From contig CM051030.1 in assembly GCA_027627225.1 (NCBI GenBank), forward strand, positions 28,411,927-28,475,926: a stretch of DNA of 64,000 nucleotides, given 5' to 3'. Of the stretch, positions 1-10,407 are shown piece after piece (the first letter of the stretch is position 1; the number at the start of each line of letters is the position of its first letter). Source of the stretch: Congeria kusceri. Its lineage: Eukaryota > Mollusca > Bivalvia > Myida > Dreissenidae. The position numbers and the translations under genes are program-made. The notes beneath the pieces were generated by a model. It made no database searches, was not told the origin of the DNA, and was given only the letters and a program-made list of their open reading frames with translations.

Positions 1-1268
1 CCTCCGTTTTCGTGTCAGCTCCATATATCCTATGCTCTTTAAGGAATTTTCATGAAACTGATTAGGTCAGTGTGATACTTCAAAGTCACCTTTAAAGTCT
101 AATGAAGGATCACGGCAGGGGATATAGCTGTCCTTTGGACTGCCATGTATAGTATTAACAAAGGATGATGTTTACATTGCCGATGAGATTATTCACATAC
201 TTAAAAAAAGTAATTTAAAACAATGTGAGAAGTAGTTCTTGAGTGAAATGATCAAATGTTATCTTCACTTGGCCCAGAGTGAAGCGATCAGGTGATCATT
301 CTCTGGTATTCTCCACTCATTCAACGCATTGCATGAACTAAAAAGATGGGGTCCAGGAGAAGTGCAGAGTAATTAAAACTAAAGCCTTTGCCTTTATGGA
401 GTAATTGTCCTTTGGTTTATTTCCTGTTGCATGTCTTTACTCCAGTAACTAAAGAATAACTTGTAATATTGAAAAGATTGAAATAAAACTTCATATAATG
501 ATGGTTAGGCATTGTCGAGTATAAAAATCTGGACTCCTTGTTAAAATGTTATGGACTTATTGCCCTTGTGTAATTGCCTATCGCCAATGGTAACTATATT
601 ACTCGTGGAGTTATTTACAGGACACTTGTTATAAGGATTGGTCAGTTTCAAAGTACAAGAACCATAACTCAGTCTGACTTTAGTAGTAATAGCCCTTGAA
701 TCTTATTCATGACTGAAATGTGATACAGTTAATTGCAGTACTATGAAATTCATGTATACTATGATCAGATAGTCCAGTCCGGACTTTATATTTTTAACAT
801 ATAAATATAAATAAAATAAGTGATATATGGCAATTAATATGCAATTAAACGAAAGAATTATTCCAACAAACCAATATTTTGTTAGTATTGAAATATTAAT
901 GGATAACACAGTATTTTCAAACACATCAAACAAGTCATTGCTTAGGGAAAAATGGTGCATACCCCAAGTTAGTTTGTTAGTGCCCTGCCCTATGAAAGTT
1001 GTTATCAAGTTTAATTTTTATATTAGTGCATAGTTTTTTTGTAATTCATTGTAATTGCGATATTGAGCTAATACAAATATTGTCAAAGCAATTAATTAAA
1101 GTATAAGGATTTACACAAAGGTTACAACATGCCATAAAATGACACTTAACATAAAACAAGTATTTTAATATAAAACTTTCCTGGAGGTACGGTAATTTTG
1201 TGATGGATACCACAGTGCAAGAACCATGACCGTACATGTTCGTTTAAGAATTGAATAGTTTATTTCTG
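1..1268. other. AT-rich stretch without a recognisable gene
   Basis: I see no convincing exon, repeat family or RNA gene here. The short frames on both strands (for example 703-1008 minus and 827-1033 plus) overlap one another, are AT-driven and lack protein-like composition. Confidence 0.5.
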
Positions 1269-1361
1269 CATTTCATCGATGTGTGAACAGTCGGGAAAAT
1301 TACGCCTAATTATGCATTAATCAGGAGTAATTTTCCTGACAGTTCATGCACCGATGAAATG
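1269..1361. repeat. 93-bp imperfect palindrome (hairpin or small MITE)
   Basis: The left arm (1269-1303) and right arm (1327-1361) are reverse complements at about 30 of 35 positions. Pairing continues inward through CCTAATTA and TAATCAGG, leaving a loop of only a few bases. The palindrome lies about 22 bp past the stop codon of the minus-strand ORF at 1384-1698, so it would fall in that gene's 3' UTR if the gene is real. No target duplication was identified. It may be a short inverted-repeat transposon or a structured RNA element. Confidence 0.8.
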
Positions 1362-1383
1362 AAGACAAATATTATTCATTTCT

Positions 1384-1698
1384 TTAATTACAACAAAAAG
1401 TGGATATTAACTTTGCTTTTAACTGTCGAAGTGCCGCAAATGACATGTAGTCTCTGGCTGCAGGAATCCATGTTTTAGTTTTGGTTTCATTTGCATGGAA
1501 CGGCATTTCTAATAACTTGATAGACATTTCAAATCCCTGTGGATCATTTTGGAGTGGGCTTTTTGGTAAAACAGTTTGAATTTCCCGATGAGCATTTATA
1601 ATTTCATCGTCTGCAACACCGGCAACCGATAAATCAGTCATTTTTTTAAGAACGATAGTGTATACATTGTAAAGGTTCGCACAAAACAATGACGACAT
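1384..1698 (-). CDS. small intronless hypothetical protein (104 aa)
   Basis: I do not recognise this protein. The minus-strand frame is open from 1794, but the ATG at 1698 (protein starting MSSLFCANLYN) sits in a good AAAATG context and is preferred. The product has balanced, soluble-looking composition (segments such as VADDEIINAHREIQ and WIPAARDYMSF), unlike the AT-driven frames around it. There is no signal peptide, no obvious transmembrane helix and no zinc-finger pattern. Upstream on the same strand, within about 130 bp, are an octamer ATGCAAAT, an E-box CATGTG and an inverted CCAAT (ATTGG), which could form a promoter. A 93-bp palindrome lies just past the stop. It could instead be the last exon of a longer gene or a processed pseudogene. 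Confidence 0.4.
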   Translation of the reverse strand: MSSLFCANLYNVYTIVLKKMTDLSVAGVADDEIINAHREIQTVLPKSPLQNDPQGFEMSIKLLEMPFHANETKTKTWIPAARDYMSFAALRQLKAKLISTFCCN

Positions 1699-1739
1699 TT
1701 TGCAAATAGATAATGAAAAAGTAGTATGGTCATGAATAA

Positions 1740-1815
1740 TAATATGGTCATTTGCATAGCCAACCGGTTCATCGGGGTATGAATGACAGGTCACATGGGC
1801 GGATTATCCAATCAG
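1740..1815 (-). promoter_or_regulatory. possible promoter elements of the minus-strand ORF
   Basis: Read on the minus strand, the order is ATTGG (CCAAT reverse), CATGTG, then ATGCAAAT, all upstream of the ATG at 1698. These are common eukaryotic promoter words and can occur by chance. The call rests only on their clustering upstream of an otherwise isolated ORF. Confidence 0.25.
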
Positions 1816-2280
1816 AATGCAGCGTTTATGTGAAAATGCAAAATGTTGTAATTATTTTGAGAATAAATACAATTGGACTATTTTGCCTACAGGTGCAAAT
1901 GTTAACTTACTACAAAAGTGATTTTCTTGTGCTGATCTTATCTCAATTTATATAAAACTTAAGATAATGACAAAATACCCTAAGTGGTATTGTAAAACAT
2001 AAGCAGCCTAGTGTTTTCTTATTAAATAGACTTTAAACGGACTATGTCATCAAAAAGGGTCTCAATGGGCAATTTTTTAAGAACAGTCTGAAATTAAGAT
2101 ATCAATTCTGGCATAAAATAACGGTTTAATAGCGTATATTTAATGGCAAAAGAGTGTACGCATTCTGAGGTAAAAATCTATTAATTATAAGAGTCATGTT
2201 TGTTTGGCCCTAATCATGTTTACAGTTTGACGTCAGAATTGTGGGTATTTTGTATAACGATATAACCACATGATTCATTA
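1816..2280. other. no gene seen
   Basis: AT-rich intergenic sequence before the repeat-rich block. No exon-like or repeat structure was recognised. Confidence 0.5.
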
Positions 2281-2285
2281 TCAAG

Positions 2286-2362
2286 AAGAATAGCGCAGTT
2301 GGTTAAAGCGCTGTCTATTGTCATTTCTTAAAATGGCTCCTGAGTAATGAGTTCGATATCCA
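2286..2362 (+). repeat. tRNA-like sequence (probable SINE head or tRNA pseudogene)
   Basis: An A-box-like word TAGCGCAGTTGG (2291-2302) is followed by a B-box-like word GAGTTCGATATCC (2349-2361), at near-tRNA spacing. The cloverleaf is too degenerate for a working tRNA. It directly abuts the head of a tandem-core element at 2373, so it may be a SINE head or a tRNA-derived piece next to that insertion. Confidence 0.5.
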
Positions 2363-2372
2363 CTTGTTTTTG

Positions 2373-5300
2373 TTAGCTCACCCGAGCTATTGTGATAAGT
2401 CTGTGTCTGGCGTCCGTCATCCGTCATCAAGATTTTACTTCCAACTTCTCTGAAACCACTGGGTGGATTTTAACCAACCTTTGCAGGAATGTTCCTGGGA
2501 TGTTCCTTTAACAAATTCCTTCAATTCTTTAGAATATATTGAAAACTGTGGTTGCCATGGCAACCAAAAGCTTAAAAACTGGAAAGCTCAAAAATCTTGT
2601 CAGAAACCACTGGCTGGATTTGAAAATATTTTTCACAGAAATGTTCCTTAGGTGACCCTCTTCCAAATTCCTTCAAATCATTTTAATTCATTAAAAGACA
2701 TGACCACCAGGGGTTGGGGCAGTTTTCCTTATATGGCTATATTGAAAACTTTAAAAATCTTCTTGTCTGAAACCACTGGATGGATTCGAAAATAGTTTTC
2801 ACAGAAATGTTCCATGGGTGACCCTCTACACAATTCCTTCAAATCAGTTTGATTTGTGTAAAAACATGGCCGCCAGGGGGCAGGGCAGTTTTCCATATAT
2901 AACTATATTGAAAACTTAAAAAAAAAAAAATCTTGTCTGAAATCACAGGCTGGATTTCAAAATAATTTCACAGAAATGTTCCTTGTGTGACCCTCATCAA
3001 ATTCCTTCAAATAAATTTCGTGAAAAAGACATGGCCGCAACGGGGCGGGGCACTTTTCCTAATATGGCTGTATTGAAAACTTTGAAAGTCTTCTGGTCTA
3101 AAACCACGGGCTGGATTTCAAAATAATTTCACATAAATGTTCCTTGGGGGAGTTTCTTCCAAATTTCTTTAAATCATTTTATTCGTGAAAAAACGTGGCC
3201 GCCAGGGTGCAGGACAGTTTCCTATGGCTATATTGAAAACTTTGAAACTCTCCTTGTCTGAAACTGCTGGCTGAATTGGTGAATAGTTTTCACAGAAATG
3301 TTCCTTGGGTACCCTCTACCAAATTCCTTCTATTCATTTTGTTTCATTTAAAAACATGGCCAATAAGGGGTGTGGAAGTTTAACTTTAACCATATATGAC
3401 TATATACGCAACTTTGACAATCTTCTTGTCAGAAATCACTAACCTGATTTGAAATAATTTCACAGAAATGTTATTTGTATGAACATGTACCAAATTCCTT
3501 CAAGCAATTTTGATTCGTTAAAAGACATGACCACTAGGGGTTGTGGAAGTTTGACCGTGTATGGCTGTATAGGCAATGTTCACAGAAACCACTTATAGGA
3601 TTCCATATCAAAGAAATGTTCATTGGGTGGCCCTTTACCAAATTCCTTCAAATAATTTTGATTCTTTAAAAATCATGGCCATTAGGGGGTGGGGAAGTTT
3701 GACTGTATATGACCATGTAGGCAACTTTGACAATCTTCTTGTCAGAAACCGCTTTCTGGATTTTTAGCTCACCTGAGCACAAAGTGGTGAGCTTATGTGA
3801 TCGCCCGTTGTCCATCGTCCATGCGTCCGTCCGTGAATGCGTCCGTGTGTCAGTCCGTCGTCAACTTTTCATTCAAACAACATCTCCTCCTAAACCACGT
3901 GGCAGATTTTTACAAAACTTCACAAGAATTATCATTGTATGACCCTCTTTCAAAGTTGTTCAAATCGTTACGGTCCGCTGCATATGTAGGTCACCAGAGC
4001 TAAAAATAGATTTAAAAATTGTAAATTTTAAAAATCTTCTTCTATGAAACCTCAGGGCCCAGAGGTTTCATATTTGGTATGTAACATCCTATAGTGGTCC
4101 TCTACAAAGATTGCTCAAATTATGCCCCTGGGGTCAAAACTGGCCACGCCCTGGGGTCACATGGTTTATATAGAATATATAGCAAAATGCCTTTAAAAAT
4201 CTTCTCGTCTGAAACCCCGAGGCCCAGAGGTTTCATATTTGATATATATCATCCTAAAGTGGTCCTCTACAAAGACTGTTCAAATTATGCTCCTGAGGTC
4301 AAAACTGGCCACGCCCTGGGGTTTACGTGGTTTATATAGAATATATAGCAAAACAACTTTAAAAATCTTCTCCTCTGAAACCGCATAGCCCAGAGGTTTC
4401 ATGTTTGGTATGTAACATCCTTTAGTGGTCCTTTACCAAATTTTTTCAAATTATGCTCCTGTGGTCAAAAAGGACAACGCCCCGGGGTTCACATGGTTTA
4501 TATAGAACATATAGCAAAATGACTTTTAAAATCTTCTCTGAAACCACAAGGCCCAGAGGTTTCATATTTGGTATGTAACATCCAATAGTGGTCCTCTACA
4601 AAGATTGTTCAAATTATACCCCTGGGGTCAAAACTGGCCATGCTCTGGTTGTCACACGGTTTATATAAACTTATAAAGCAAAATGTCCTTAAAAATCTTC
4701 TTTCTGAAACTGCAAGGCCCAGAGGTTTCATATTTGGTATGTAACATCCTAGAGTGGTCCTCTACAAATATTATTCAATTAATGCCCCTGGGGTCAAAAC
4801 TGGCCACACCCCGGGGATGACATGATTAATACAGACTTAAATAGCAAAATGACTTTACAAATTTTCTCCTCAGAAACCGCAAGGCCCAGAGGATTCTTAT
4901 TTGGTATGTAAAATCATATTGTGGTCTTTTACAAAGATTGTTCAAATGATGCCTCTGGGGTCAAGTCTGGCCACACGCCGGGGTCACATGGTTAATATAA
5001 ACAAAATGTCTTTAAAAATCTTCTCCTCTGAAATCGCAAGAAATGGCAAGGCCCACAGCTTTCCTATAGTTGATATGTAACATTGCATGGTCCTCTCCAA
5101 AGTTTGTTGAAATGATGCCCCTGGGGTCAAATCTGGCCACACCCCGAGGGGTCACATGGTTTATGTCGACTAAAATAGCAAAATGACTTTAAAAATCTTA
5201 TCCTCTGAACCTGGCAAGGCCCACAGCTTTCCTATATTGGATATGTAATATTGCATATTGGTCCTCTCCAAAGATTGTTCAAATTATGCCCCTGGGGTCA

Positions 5301-5731
5301 AATCTGGCCACACTTCAAGGGGTCACATGGTTTATGAAGACGTAAATAGCAAAATGACTTTACCTGAAATCCCAAGGCAAAGAGGTTTGTTCAAAATTAT
5401 GCCCCTGGGATAAAAATAAGCTACGCCTCTGGAATGCAAATTCCAATCGGGTTACAAGGTCTCAGGTGAGCGTCGCAGGGACCTCTTGTTTAATATGTTT
5501 ATTGCATGACTCTATGTCATATTCCTTCAAATAATTTTGATTTGTTTAAAAACAAGGTTGCCAGTGTCGGGGCAGTTCGACCATATATGGCTATTGTTGT
5601 TACCGGGCATTATTATCATATGGGTTAATATTTAACTTCAAACATCTGTGTACCCGCTATTAAATTTTTAAAAGCCATTATGATGCCTTAAACTCAGGTA
5701 AGCGACCTATGGCCATCATGGCCCTCTTGTT
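2373..5731 (+). mobile_element. tandem-core element, family A, with family B nested inside (Helentron-like)
   Basis: The head TTAGCTCACCCGAGCT is followed by a leader rich in CGTCCGTCATC. About eight tandem units follow, each carrying the words GAAACCACTGG, CACAGAAATGTTCC and CATGGCC; unit spacing measured at GAAATG is 148-177 bp. The array is cut at about 3763 inside a unit by a family B element and resumes at 5491 in mid-unit. The 3' end (5640-5731) reads CTCAGGTAAGCG, then a hairpin GGCCATCATGGCC, then CTCTTGTT. There is no coding capacity. Tandem cores, subterminal inverted repeats, a microsatellite-like leader and a 3' hairpin match what is known of Helentron-associated elements of oysters and other invertebrates; that assignment is inference. 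Confidence 0.75.
3764..5490 (+). mobile_element. tandem-core element, family B, nested in family A
   Basis: The head (TTAGCTCACCTGAGCAC, then GGTGAGCTTATGTGATCGCC) has a subterminal sequence GCTCACCTGAG that is inverted near the 3' end (CTCAGGTGAGC, 5461-5471). The core is nine tandem units marked by the word GGCCCAGAGGTTTCAT, spaced 165, 165, 164, 166, 167, 167, 168 and 158 bp. The 3' end reads CTCAGGTGAGCG followed by ACCTCTTGTT. It interrupts a family A unit between GGATT and the continuation at 5491, giving a relative age. Frames open across two or three units exist only because the unit is close to a multiple of 3. Confidence 0.8.
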
Positions 5732-5762
5732 TTGTTTTCAAACGTTCATGCTAATTTGTTTT

Positions 5763-6215
5763 TATGCCCTTGGCATCTTGATGCAGGAGGCATATAGTGA
5801 TTGTCCTGTCCGTCCGTCCGTCCGTCCGTCCGTCTGTGACAAGGTTAAGTAGATTTTACCGTTTCGTCTAGCACCAACACCGCTTACTACAACACTTCAC
5901 TACTTACGCAGTTGTTGCGTATGACCACCATATCCACCCATATCACCGAACCTCACTTTGGCTTTGACCTTGACCTAACTTGCACTTATAATTATTCAAA
6001 GTGCCATTTCTTGGTTAACTAGATTTACCGTTTCGTCTAGCACCAACACCGCTTACTACAACACTTGAATATTTACACAGTTGTTACTTATAACAGTTCC
6101 CAATCCACTCATATCACCCAACCTCACTTTGACCTTAACCTTGACCTAATTTGGACTAAGAAATGGGCTATCCGGCATCAACGGGGGGCATTTGTTTTTA
6201 TCAAACACAGAATCT
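5763..6215 (+). mobile_element. tandem-core element, family C, with (GTCC)n leader
   Basis: It starts near TATGCCCTTGGCATC and carries a (GTCC)n tract at 5807-5836. Two units of about 150 bp follow, each with GATTTTACCGTTTCGTCTAG-like and CACCGCTTACTACAACACTT words, then GACCTTGACCTAA. The end is GGGGGGCATTTG, the inverse of the GCCC-containing start. A second, shorter copy lies at 16026-16280. Confidence 0.65.
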
Positions 6216-6531
6216 TGTTATCAAATCTACTCAAATTGTGTATTGTATAATTTACAATTCATTTAATGCAAATGTCTTAGGATATCTCATTTCTATCATG
6301 TAATATCTATTGTGGAATACGAAAACAATTTTTGTTGTTGACATAGTCCCTTTTATGAGTACTTGTTGCTCCAAGTATTTCAATAAGATGTTGAATACTT
6401 CAGATAACTTGTTAACTCATTCAGATTTAGGCCAGTGAATATGGGAGCAATTGTTAATGTGAACGGTCTTGTTTACTGAGCTAGTACATGTAATAAAGCA
6501 AACATCATGACCATTCAATTTGTACTTGTAG
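6216..6531 (+). other. probable intron sequence upstream of receptor 1 exon
   Basis: AT-rich, with no repeat recognised. It leads directly into the acceptor at 6530-6531 (TTGTAG), so it is probably the 3' part of an intron whose 5' exon lies further upstream or outside the window. Confidence 0.45.
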
Positions 6532-7786
6532 ATGTTTACGAAAATCCACCTGTTGCTACATCAAAGAATACATATGACAATGAAGCCTTTGAAAATGTCT
6601 ACGAAAACAACACACCTGTTAAGGTTGAAAAAGTAAGTGTGGTTTATAATTAATTTTAGTATTTGTGTATAAAACATTCTCAAGGCATATTTGGTATCTT
6701 CATTCATTTTGGGGTTTGTGTATATAAGCACAAATTCTGAGCCAACTATTTTGTCTGATCAGCAGATGATATTATTTTTATTCACGGGGTACCTCTAAAA
6801 CTAGATTTCCACAAGACATTTTTCTGATGACACGGTTCTATTCTGTTATTAGCTCGACTTTTCAAAGAAAAAAAGTCGAGCTATTGTAGTCGCCCTGTCA
6901 TCTGCTCTTGTGTCAGCACCTGTGTTAGTTTTTTGGTTAAGTTTCTTGTCAGAGTCCATTTCTCAGAAAATATCAAAGGTAAAATTGAAACGTCCAATAC
7001 TTGTTCACTATCAAAAGGGTAGTTAACCCTGTGATTTGTTATTCCAGAGTTATCTGCCCTTGTTTGGACTTACTGCTTAGCATATTTTGAAAAATTTTGG
7101 TAAATATAAAATTTCTCAATAACTATCAAAGACATTAAATTGGAACTCAAGGTACTTGTTTATATTGCTGACACCATTTTGCAGACTAAGAAGGTAAATC
7201 TTTCAAGGGTTTTGCTTGAGTAATCACCCTTGTTTTAACTTACAAATTTCGCTTTAGGTTTAATTCCACCATATCTGTACAAGGTATTGACTTGAAACTC
7301 AAAGTACTTGATCACAGTGATGAACTTATTTTGTAGACAAGAGGAGGTATTTATATCAAGGATTTTGGTGGAGATATTGTCCTTTTTTCAACTTAAAGTT
7401 TTTGCTTAAGGTCAAATTTCTCAATATCTGTAAAAGGTTTTGACTTAAACTTCAAAAAGCTTTATGACAGTGATAAACTTATTCTATAAACAAAAGCTAA
7501 GAGTACTATCAAATTTGAGAAAGTCAAGCATTCAGCACCCGTAGACGATGCTCTTGTTACTATATACAAACATGCTTAGTATATAATACCTTTGCAGGAT
7601 GTTAGACCAGATGGGCTGATATATGCTGACCTAGACTTTCCCAACCAACCAACAGGCCAGAAACGATTGGTTATTCATGGACTGGATGACAGGACAGAAT
7701 ATGCAGAAGTGGACATGACACGGAAAGCTGATCCTCTGCCTGACAGTGATTCAGAAGAGAAAAACAAGACAAACAAACAGTCATAA
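6532..7786 (+). CDS. 3' end of a membrane receptor gene: cytoplasmic tail with ITIM and ITSM-like motifs
   Basis: Two exons: 6532-6632 (acceptor TTGTAG, donor AAAA|GTAAGTG, ends in phase 0) and 7598-7786 (acceptor TTTGCAG, stop TAA). The joined frame encodes about 95 residues of a polar tail. Exon one carries three YxN motifs (VYENPP, TYDNEA, VYENNT), a known Grb2-type SH2 docking pattern. Exon two carries LIYADLDF, an exact ITIM ([ILVS]xYxx[LVI]), and TEYAEVDM, which fits the ITSM pattern TxYxx[VI]. An acidic Ser/Asp stretch (LPDSDSEEKNK) closes the protein. From memory, such tails occur in molluscan immunoglobulin-superfamily adhesion receptors; that family call is inference because the ectodomain and helix are not in the window or were not found. 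The intron contains a family D repeat element. Confidence 0.8.
6849..7558 (+). mobile_element. tandem-core element, family D, inside the receptor 1 intron
   Basis: The head is TTAGCTCGACTTTTC with an immediate inverted match GTCGAGCT. The leader GTCGCCCTGTCATC is followed by about four degenerate units containing words like CTCAATATCTG, TTGACTTGAAACTCAAAG and GATAAACTTATT. The end is CAGCACCCGTAGACGATGCTCTTGTT, a decayed hairpin followed by CTCTTGTT. It lies wholly between the receptor exons at 6632 and 7598. Confidence 0.65.
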
Positions 7787-7965
7787 ATAGAACTGAAAAC
7801 AATACACATTAAAACAAAATGTTTATTTTTAATGTATTTATGTAATCCTAACATAGCCATGTCTGTATTTACTGTATTAGTTAGCTAAAAGAGTATCTAT
7901 TGACATTAACATGTCATCCCAAGGGTTGTCCAAAAACCACTAGTATAACTGACTGCTTAATACAA

Positions 7966-7971
7966 AATAAA
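7966..7971 (+). terminator. AATAAA polyadenylation signal of receptor 1
   Basis: Canonical AATAAA 180 bp after the stop at 7786, followed by T-rich sequence. No other AATAAA occurs closer to the stop, which fits a short 3' UTR. Confidence 0.55.
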
Positions 7972-8039
7972 AAAGTTCTTATTATTTTTGACAGTTTAAT
8001 GTTTATGTAATCTAAATTCCTTGTAGCAATTGTACAATG

Positions 8040-8590
8040 ACTGTAAGTATGTACATGTAAGGAGTTACTGCCCATTGTTTAATTGCCTTGTGCAAAGAAT
8101 GATATAAATATTTGAGATTGACTATTTGGAGGATAAGTGAGCTTTCCTACCTGCCCTTGTGTCGGCATCCAAATCTGAACTTGTTTAAAGTTTTGTTTTA
8201 TAAGTCCAAAAACTTTTAAACTACATAGGATATTCACTTGGCACATGGAATGTACAGTTGTCATTATCAGGTGCAACAGTCCTGCTCATAACTTTAGAAT
8301 TTTGGCAAATTTATGCCCTCTTTTAACAAATACTTTGACATTAATGTTTAGTTTCAAACAACTTAAGGTGTGCGTTGTATGTTAAGGTATTAACATGAAA
8401 CTTTGAATTTAATATTGTGATCAACTTCAGTCAGTGGAAAAATGTCCATGACTATGTTTTGTATTTTGACAGATTTATGTATTATTAACTTCAAATTTAA
8501 AGTGTAAATACAAAAAGCATGAAACAGTTAAAACTTTGCAATGTAATATTTTCTTCAAATTACATTCACCAGCGGCCATAAATCTGTGTT
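8040..8590 (+). repeat. degenerate family D remnants
   Basis: It contains family D words such as GATATTCACTTGGCAC, GGTGCAACAGTCC and ATTTTGACAGATTTATG without recognisable ends. Probably an old, eroded copy. Confidence 0.5.
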
Positions 8591-8596
8591 ATATTT

Positions 8597-9565
8597 TTAG
8601 CTCAGCTGAGCACAACGTGCTTATGGTGAGCTTTTAGGATCGCCTTTTGTCCGTTGTGCATCGTCCATCATGCGTCTTGTGTCAACATTTTTATTCAAAG
8701 AACATCTCCTAAAGCGCTAGACAGATTTTCACCAAACTTCATAGGAATGATCCTTGGGTGACCCTCTTTCAAATCGTTCTGGTCCGCTGCATATGTAGGT
8801 CACAAGTGCTAAATATAGATTTAAAAACTGAAAATTTTAAAAATCTTCTTCTCTGAAACCACAAGGCTTGGTGCTTTCATATTTGATATGTGACATCCTC
8901 TAGTGGTCCTCTACAAAGATTGTTCAAACTATGCCCCTGTGCTCAAAACTGGCCACGCCCCGGGGGTTACATGGTTTTTATAGAGATTTGTATAGCAAAA
9001 TGATTTTAAAATTATTTTTCTCTGAAACCGCAAGGCCTAGAGGTTTCACATTTGGTATGTAACATTGTATAGTGGTCCTCTACAACGATTGTTCAAATGA
9101 TGCCCCTGGGGTCAAAACTGGCCACACCCCGGGGGTCACAAGGTTTATATAGACTTGAATAGCAAAATGACTTTAAAAATCTTTTTCTGTGAAACTGCAA
9201 GGCCTAGAGGTTTCATATTTTGTATTTAACATTTTATAGTGGTTCTCTACACATATTGTTCAAATGATGCCCCTGGAGTAAATAGGATCCACACTCCGGG
9301 GTCACATGGTTTCTATAGACTTATATGGAAAGTGGGCTTTGAAAATCTCCTCCTCTGAAACCGCAAAGCCCAGAGGTTTCATATTTGGCATGAAAATTGT
9401 ATAGTGGTCCTCTACAAATATTGTTCAAATTATGCCCCTAGTGTAGAAAGTGGCCATGTCCTGTTGGGTGATATGGTTTATATAGACAATAAAAATCTCC
9501 TGAAACTGCAAGGCCCATATCTTTATACTCAGGTAAGTGGTTTAGTGCCATTTGGCCCTCTTGTT
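8597..9565 (+). mobile_element. tandem-core element, family B copy 2
   Basis: The head is TTAGCTCAGCTGAGCACAAC. There are about four units with AAGGCCTAGAGGTTTCA and GTGGTCCTCTACAA words at about 165-bp spacing. The end is CTCAGGTAAGTGG followed by GCCATTTGGCCCTCTTGTT. It is followed directly by a family A tail, so it is again nested in or next to a family A element. Confidence 0.75.
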
Positions 9566-9629
9566 AAAAGTCATTATGATGCCTTTAACTCAGCTGAGCG
9601 ACCTGGGGCCATCGTAGCACTCTTGTTTA
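9566..9629 (+). repeat. family A 3' tail
   Basis: It matches the other family A ends (AAAAGCCATTATGATGCC, 5663 onward and 21359 onward): a CTCAGCTGAGCG word, then GGGGCCATCGTAGCACTCTTGTTT. The hairpin is partly decayed. Confidence 0.65.
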
Positions 9630-9704
9630 CTGATAAACACAGAACAAAAACCTTCCAAATGACTTTATATACATATATTTATATATATATGTTTATTTTA
9701 CTTT

Positions 9705-10407
9705 TTAGCTCACTTGAGCATGAAGTGCTCAAGGCTTAACTTTTTGTGGTCAGTGGTTGTCCGTCGTCCGTTGTTTACAATTAAAAAAACTATTCTGAAA
9801 CCACTGGATGAAAATGATGAAAATTAACCAAATTTGGTCTGAATGTTCCTTTGGTGGTCCTCTACCAGAATACTTAGATTATGACAATTCGTTAAAATAC
9901 ACGTTCCATAGTGGCCTTTTTAGCTCACTTGAGCACAGAGTGCTCATGGTGAGCTTTTGTGATCGCCCGTTGTCCGTCATGCGTGCGTGCGTGCGTCGTC
10001 AACTTTTCATTCAAACAACATCTCCTCCTAACCGCTTGGCAGATTTTCACCAAACTTCATAGCTTATGTGATCGCCCGTTGTCCATCGTCCATGCGGGCG
10101 TCCGTGAATGCGTCCGTGTGTCAGTGCATATGTAGGTCACCAGAGCTAAAAATATATTTAAAAATTGTAAACTTTAAAAATCTTCTATGAAACCTCAGGG
10201 TCCAGAGGTTTCATATTTGGTATGTAACATCTATAGGTGTCCTCTACAAAGATTGTTCAAATGGTGGGCCTGGGGTCAAAACTGGCCACGCCCGGGGTCA
10301 CATGGTTTATATAAACTTAAATAGCAAAATGTCTTTAAAAATCTTCTTCTCTGAAACCGCAAGGCCAAGAGGTTTCATATTTGGTATGAAACAACCTATA
10401 GTGGTCC
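9705..10407 (+). mobile_element. two truncated TTAGCTC-headed elements (families A and B)
   Basis: A head at 9705 (TTAGCTCACTTGAGCATG) with one family A-like unit is followed at 9917 by a second head (TTTTAGCTCACTTGAGCACAG) with a GTGCGTGCGTGCGTCGTC leader and about two family B units. The second copy ends abruptly at about 10407 in mid-unit, with no 3' hairpin. A partial duplicate of the head leader lies at 10063-10140. Confidence 0.65.
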
